Of a DNA stretch of 9,289 nucleotides, positions 6,510 through 9,289 are shown one piece after another. This stretch comes from Candidatus Poribacteria bacterium (GTDB lineage: Bacteria; Poribacteria; WGA-4E; DTYX01): assembly GCA_012961655.1 (NCBI GenBank), contig DTYX01000992.1, positions 1 through 9,289 of the forward strand, written 5' to 3'. The notes under the pieces were generated by a model. That model had not been told where the DNA came from. It did no database searches and saw nothing but the letters and a program-made list of their open reading frames with translations. Made by a program: the position numbers and the translations under genes. Every line of letters begins with the position of its first letter. Positions within the stretch are counted from its first letter, which is position 1.

Positions 6510-8785
6510 CATCTGCTCCTCATCAGATATTCTGCCCAACGTACAGGCAGCCTAAGATATTCAATCATCCGCCAGTTTTTATGGGATGATTCTAAATTCA
6601 AAATTTCATTGCTGATGTGCAAAAGTTCTTCTTTCAATGCTTGGGATTTAAGACGTTGTCCAAGCTGATTGACCCCGTAAGTCAACCGCCACATCCACTC
6701 GCCATAAATGGGATTTGCCCCTCTCTGCTGGGAAACGGACAAATCTTGTGCATAGAGATTCGCCACAGAAGAAAGCAGCCAGAGGAAGTTACGTGGAGCG
6801 GTACCTTCCATCGTCCCACGCTCAATCAACCGAACAAGCCGAAACGTAAATTGCTTGACCGATTCAAATCTCTCCCATGGAACGGTTGTGTCAAAAAAGT
6901 GGATAGCGTCCTTCCATTCTTGTGCTAAATCCGCCTTTTTCGCCAAACTTGGCGAAAAAGGGCTAGCTTTTTGGACAATTTCCTGTGCATGATAAACTGG
7001 TTCTTTCGCATGGAAGAGCGCAATTCCAGCAGACATCGTAATGGGGGAAAAAACTGTTTCACTTTCATCATCAATTTTGCCATTTTTGGCGTAAAGAGCA
7101 AAATCATTGCGAATTTGCTGCGCCAATAAAGGTAACACATCCCATGGACCGGCAATCAAAAGAGAACCATTGACATCAGAGAATATTATATCCGTGAGTT
7201 TATCGGCAACTTGAATGCGCTCTTTTTTGGGCAGTAATTCGGGGATGGACATCGCCCAATTCTTTGCAACCTTGTGAACAATTGGATTCAACCAGCCTGA
7301 AAAGAACAATTCAAGGGCTGCGCTCAGGACGGATGCCCGCAGCATATTGCCGCCCTGCAAGCGATAAAAAAACAACTCGTCGTAAGAAATATCTATAGCC
7401 ATAATCATTAGCCCGTAGCGTTTGACTCCAGTTGCTGTTTCAGCCATCAGATGGAGACTTTTTAGGCTTGAATGTGGCGTCACGTTAGAAAAAAATCTGA
7501 AATCGTATGCGACATTCGGATGAGGACGTTCGGGCAAAAAGTTCAAATCGTTAATCTTATAGATGGCGCCTTGCTCGATATTTACTGGATTTAAACTCAA
7601 TTGATAACTGTAGCCAAATGCTTTGAGCGCGTCGTGCCATCTTGGCTTATCTGTTCCTGCACTCTCATCCTGAAACTCAGGAAAAACAGGCTCGACGATT
7701 ATATAGCTGGCTTGCCTGAGTTCACTGGCGAGTTGTTGAAAACTATGACATTGTGTACAGATGGTCAAAGGAGAATCGCCATTAATGACTTGCTCTTTTT
7801 TGATATCCGCATCACAAACTGCGCAGCATTCTTCTTTTCCACCACTACCGAAAGGGGAAAAGAGGCTTTCGTAGTAAGCATCATCAGAAAGTAAAGAAAT
7901 ATCAGAGAATTTTGCCCGTTTTTGTGCGGAAATGCCTGTTTTTAATACCTTTAATTTCTCAACGAACCGCTCGCCATTAATCAAATCCTGTCCATCCGCA
8001 GCAACCCAATCGATGGCGACAAACAGTTCCAAAGAATGGAGTTTAAGGAGATTCCGATTCAAAGTAGTTCGAATCTCCCTAAGTTTCCCCTCGATTCCTG
8101 CCGGAGCAAGGAGATGAAAACGCCCACCGATGTTTGTGATGACTGACGTGCTGGATAAGCCCAAATCTCGTAGCATGCACCGAACGATGGCATCTATCAG
8201 CAACTGAAGATAGAAAGACCTACCTCGAAAATCTTTCAATGCGCCCTTGGAAGTCATAGTGCGCAAGAAAGAAGAAATGCCACCGAGTTCAATTGAAATG
8301 ATGAGAAAGCCATCGGGATTCTGCTCGAAACAGTGTGTGATTGCAGCAATCGCCTTAAACAGTTCATAAACCGAGATGGTTTCATATTGGCTAGGAACAT
8401 TCCAAGCGTGCTTTTTGAACACGGCAAGAAACGTTTCAAAAACCCCGTCCCCCGTCTGTGGAATCCGCTCACACTCTAATAAAAAGCTTTCCCACAGTTC
8501 GTTAGGAGTCCGTTCATGATGACCGAAATCAATACTCAATTCTTTCAACGGAACGTAGCGTTTTTCAGCAGGGGCATTTTTTCCTTTTGGTTTCACACAC
8601 GTAAAAATTGAAACCAACTTCTCCCCAGATTTTGGGATGTAAGAAGACATCCCAGAAAGAAGATTGATACTGGCATCAATACTGTGATAAAGAGGCTGAT
8701 ACCAATCGGAGAATTTTCCCTGACGAAGCTGGTCTTCCAGCATACCCTTTGCGCAATTGATTAGCAGCCTTAAAAACTCCCTCAT
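6509..8785 (-). CDS. cas10: Type III-A Cas10/Csm1 large subunit lacking HD nuclease and GGDD cyclase motifs
   Basis: Cas10 normally cuts ssDNA with an N-terminal HD domain and makes cyclic oligoadenylates with its GGDD palm. I prefer ATG 8785 (GGGAG eight bases upstream; 758 residues) over ATG 8800, which lacks a well-placed site; numbering is from 8785. The N-terminus goes almost directly to the post-HD linker (KLVSIFTCV, 56-64; VPLKELSID, 78-86), so no HD domain or HD pair is seen. The first palm has IELGGISSF (165-173) and KGALKDFRGRSFYLQLL (180-196). A zinc ribbon is intact (C321, C324, C343, C346). In the second palm, the usual DVD strand reads MAID (462-465), and GGDD is replaced by VNGS (538-541), just before LLIAGPWD. 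The C-terminal helical domain is present. Both catalytic activities are therefore predicted lost. Confidence 0.95.
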   Translation of the reverse strand: MREFLRLLINCAKGMLEDQLRQGKFSDWYQPLYHSIDASINLLSGMSSYIPKSGEKLVSIFTCVKPKGKNAPAEKRYVPLKELSIDFGHHERTPNELWESFLLECERIPQTGDGVFETFLAVFKKHAWNVPSQYETISVYELFKAIAAITHCFEQNPDGFLIISIELGGISSFLRTMTSKGALKDFRGRSFYLQLLIDAIVRCMLRDLGLSSTSVITNIGGRFHLLAPAGIEGKLREIRTTLNRNLLKLHSLELFVAIDWVAADGQDLINGERFVEKLKVLKTGISAQKRAKFSDISLLSDDAYYESLFSPFGSGGKEECCAVCDADIKKEQVINGDSPLTICTQCHSFQQLASELRQASYIIVEPVFPEFQDESAGTDKPRWHDALKAFGYSYQLSLNPVNIEQGAIYKINDLNFLPERPHPNVAYDFRFFSNVTPHSSLKSLHLMAETATGVKRYGLMIMAIDISYDELFFYRLQGGNMLRASVLSAALELFFSGWLNPIVHKVAKNWAMSIPELLPKKERIQVADKLTDIIFSDVNGSLLIAGPWDVLPLLAQQIRNDFALYAKNGKIDDESETVFSPITMSAGIALFHAKEPVYHAQEIVQKASPFSPSLAKKADLAQEWKDAIHFFDTTVPWERFESVKQFTFRLVRLIERGTMEGTAPRNFLWLLSSVANLYAQDLSVSQQRGANPIYGEWMWRLTYGVNQLGQRLKSQALKEELLHISNEILNLESSHKNWRMIEYLRLPVRWAEYLMRSR

Positions 8786-8816
8786 AACCGATTCTCCCAT
8801 CAGCGTTTTTTAAGTT

Positions 8817-8859
8817 CCCCCATATCTTATCCCCTATATCGGGGGCACAAATTGCCCCC
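8817..8859 (-). promoter_or_regulatory. G/C-rich switchable hairpin in the cas10 5' region
   Basis: On the minus strand GGGGGCA (8859-8853) and TGCCCCC (8847-8841) form a perfect 7-bp hairpin with a 5-nt loop. The same C-run can instead pair with GGGG (8834-8831) or GGGGG (8821-8817), both before the start codon. The three pairings exclude one another. There is no T-run, so this is not a terminator. Confidence 0.35.
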
Positions 8860-8944
8860 ACGGGTCTAAAAAAACAAGCACAAAGCGACTGGCGCAAGAG
8901 TTGTGTTGTTTTTGGTCCTCTTTGGCGAGTCTAGCGAACAAAAA

Positions 8945-8974
8945 AGCCCAGACGACAAAACGTCTGGGCTTTTT
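8945..8974 (-). terminator. Strong intrinsic terminator 2 between the upstream promoter and cas10
   Basis: AGCCCAGACG (8945-8954) and CGTCTGGGCT (8961-8970) form a perfect 10-bp G/C-rich stem with a 6-nt loop. A-runs on the left and T-runs on the right make it bidirectional. On the minus strand it ends in six T residues, 160 nt before the cas10 start. No plus-strand gene approaches it, so its relevant direction is towards cas10. Confidence 0.85.
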
Positions 8975-8975
8975 C

Positions 8976-8999
8976 ATCGATTGGATTCAGTCAATCGAT
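8976..8999. other. 8-bp inverted repeat between the two terminators
   Basis: ATCGATTG (8976-8983) and CAATCGAT (8992-8999) form a perfect stem around an 8-nt loop, without a T-run. It stacks between terminators 1 and 2 as the middle of three consecutive hairpins. Confidence 0.5.
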
Positions 9000-9008
9000 A
9001 AAGTCTAA

Positions 9009-9035
9009 AAAGACGCAGGCAAAGCCTACGTCTTT
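9009..9035 (-). terminator. Intrinsic terminator 1, proximal to the upstream promoter
   Basis: In minus-strand RNA AAAGACGUAGGC, loop UUU, GCCUGCGUCUUU forms a continuous 12-bp stem with one U-G wobble, followed by U residues. On the plus strand the same position is a C/A mismatch, so the hairpin fits the minus direction. It lies about 130 nt after the predicted start. Confidence 0.65.
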
Positions 9036-9056
9036 TACAGAATCCTATTGAAAAAA

Positions 9057-9092
9057 GTTGTATTTTACCCCGATAAAAAGGGATTTGGCAAC
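9057..9092 (+). repeat. Degenerate CRISPR-repeat-like sequence (X)
   Basis: Starting GTTGTATTTTA, then CCCCGATAAAAAGGGATTTGG and CAAC, this 36-nt stretch matches the 3' part of the array repeat at 19 of 25 aligned positions with one gap, including CCCCGAT and the terminal AAC. It is in the same orientation as the mini-array. The three substitutions in the 16-nt core are all G to A. Confidence 0.35.
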
Positions 9093-9124
9093 AGGATTCT
9101 ATTGCGCAAGTCGTTTTGTCGTTT

Positions 9125-9161
9125 GTAAAAAAAATTCATCGAGTATGAAGAGGATTAAAAC
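9125..9161 (+). repeat. Degenerate CRISPR-repeat-like sequence (Y)
   Basis: The 3' end GAAGAGGATTAAAAC (9147-9161) matches the array repeat's GAAGGGGATTGAAAC at 13 of 15 positions; both differences are G to A. The 5' half is not conserved. It ends 69 nt after sequence X, close to the 74-nt period of the mini-array. Confidence 0.35.
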
Positions 9162-9171
9162 TTACATTTTT

Positions 9172-9201
9172 ATGATAGCACAGGAAGGTGGGGCTCGTCA
9201 A
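9172..9201 (-). promoter_or_regulatory. Sigma-70-type promoter facing the cas operon
   Basis: On the minus strand TTGACG (9201-9196) and TATCAT (9177-9172) are 18 nt apart, and TGC before the -10 gives an extended -10. Five of six bases match consensus in each box. The predicted start is near 9165. It is the best promoter in front of cas10, but two terminators lie between. Confidence 0.7.
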
Positions 9202-9229
9202 GTAAAAATTGTGAGTTTTTTGTTGTTGC

Positions 9230-9258
9230 TTGACAAGATCTGCGGCACGGGGTATAAT
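9230..9258 (+). promoter_or_regulatory. Consensus sigma-70 promoter pointing out of the right edge
   Basis: TTGACA (9230-9235) and TATAAT (9253-9258) match consensus exactly with the ideal 17-nt spacing. It diverges from the cas-facing promoter; the two -35 boxes are 28 nt apart. Its gene lies beyond the window. Confidence 0.88.
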
Positions 9259-9260
9259 AT

Positions 9261-9286
9261 TGTCATACTGATGTACTGGTATAACA
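9261..9286. promoter_or_regulatory. Operator-like inverted repeat just after the rightward -10
   Basis: TGTCATAC (9261-9268) and GTATAACA (9279-9286) are inverted repeats matching at 7 of 8 positions. They straddle the expected transcription start of the rightward promoter. Such a site would suit a repressor, and the GTATAAC half-site recalls GntR-type operators, but no regulator gene is visible to support this. Confidence 0.4.
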
Positions 9287-9289
9287 GCA

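Larger units (their letters stand above)
8945..9165 (-). ncRNA. Putative structured non-coding RNA or attenuated leader upstream of cas10
   Basis: From the predicted start near 9165 to the second terminator there is no credible gene. The RNA would carry an anti-repeat (9161-9147), an 11-nt complement of the distal terminator loop (9122-9112), and a 12-bp stem (9100-9089 with 9050-9039). That stem encloses a small hairpin (AUCCC with GGGGU). Then follow terminator 1, an 8-bp hairpin (8999-8992 with 8983-8976) and terminator 2. In the 12-bp stem one position is A/C on the plus strand but G-U on the minus; the same holds for terminator 1. This points to a functional minus-strand transcript. It could be a stand-alone small RNA or the leader of the cas mRNA. 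It matches no riboswitch class I know. Confidence 0.4.

Noticed and set aside
8676..8897. Frame in front of cas10 reading ICAPDIGDKIW, which resembles the HDIGK core of a Cas10 HD domain
   Set aside because: The frame differs from cas10, the His is replaced and a residue inserted. The similarity comes from the G/C-rich hairpin bases, and there is too little sequence for the rest of an HD domain. A frame-aware alignment could revive it as a decayed relic.
9048..9066. TTGAAA and TATTTT on the plus strand as a promoter for the X-Y unit
   Set aside because: The boxes are only 7 nt apart, so they cannot form a sigma-70 promoter; no plus-strand promoter for X-Y was found.
9065..9139. 24-codon leader-peptide frame on the minus strand (MNFFYKRQNDLRNRILLPNP...) inside the putative leader
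   Set aside because: It has no ribosome-binding site and no run of a single amino acid that would suggest attenuation by translation.

Overview
The window reads as an accessory locus of a Gram-positive, Bacillota-like bacterium. The lineage is inferred from purine-rich AGGAGG-type ribosome sites at ideal spacing, a near-perfect TTGACA-N17-TATAAT promoter and intrinsic terminators with T-runs; the species cannot be named. Every protein gene I can support is on the minus strand.

The centre (8785 down to 1937) is a compact type III-A (Csm) CRISPR effector operon: cas10/csm1, csm2, csm3, csm4, csm5, cas6. Genes overlap or sit within 12 nt of each other. Cas6 would cut pre-crRNA, and Cas10-Csm2-Csm3-Csm4-Csm5 would carry the guide. 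No csm6 or other CARF effector, cas1 or cas2 is present here. The Cas10 is unusual: the N-terminal HD nuclease is missing and the palm GGDD cyclase motif is replaced by VNGS, while the catalytic Asp of Csm3 is kept. As written, the complex should still cut bound RNA but make no cyclic oligoadenylate and lack HD DNase activity.

Downstream of cas6 (1884 to 768) lies a small operon with its own extended -10 promoter and a perfect 9-bp dyad: an Xre-type HTH gene, two unrecognised genes, and a 53-codon gene joined by an ATGA overlap. Further left (535-644) is a one-spacer CRISPR mini-array ending in the type III handle ATTGAAAC, with a degenerate first repeat. At 489 to 1 is the 5' part of an unrecognised gene with a strong ribosome site.

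Upstream of cas10 (8786-9289) there is no protein gene, but it is the most intriguing part. A good minus-strand promoter (9172-9201) faces the cas operon. It is followed by about 220 nt of non-coding DNA with a 12-bp stem and two intrinsic terminators before cas10. In this putative RNA, both stem irregularities become G-U wobbles only on the minus strand. Two segments are anti-repeats to the CRISPR repeat, and all five of their core differences are wobble-compatible. One segment is an exact 11-nt complement of the second terminator's loop region. I read this as either an attenuated cas leader or a crRNA-related regulatory RNA. A divergent promoter with an operator-like inverted repeat points out of the right edge.
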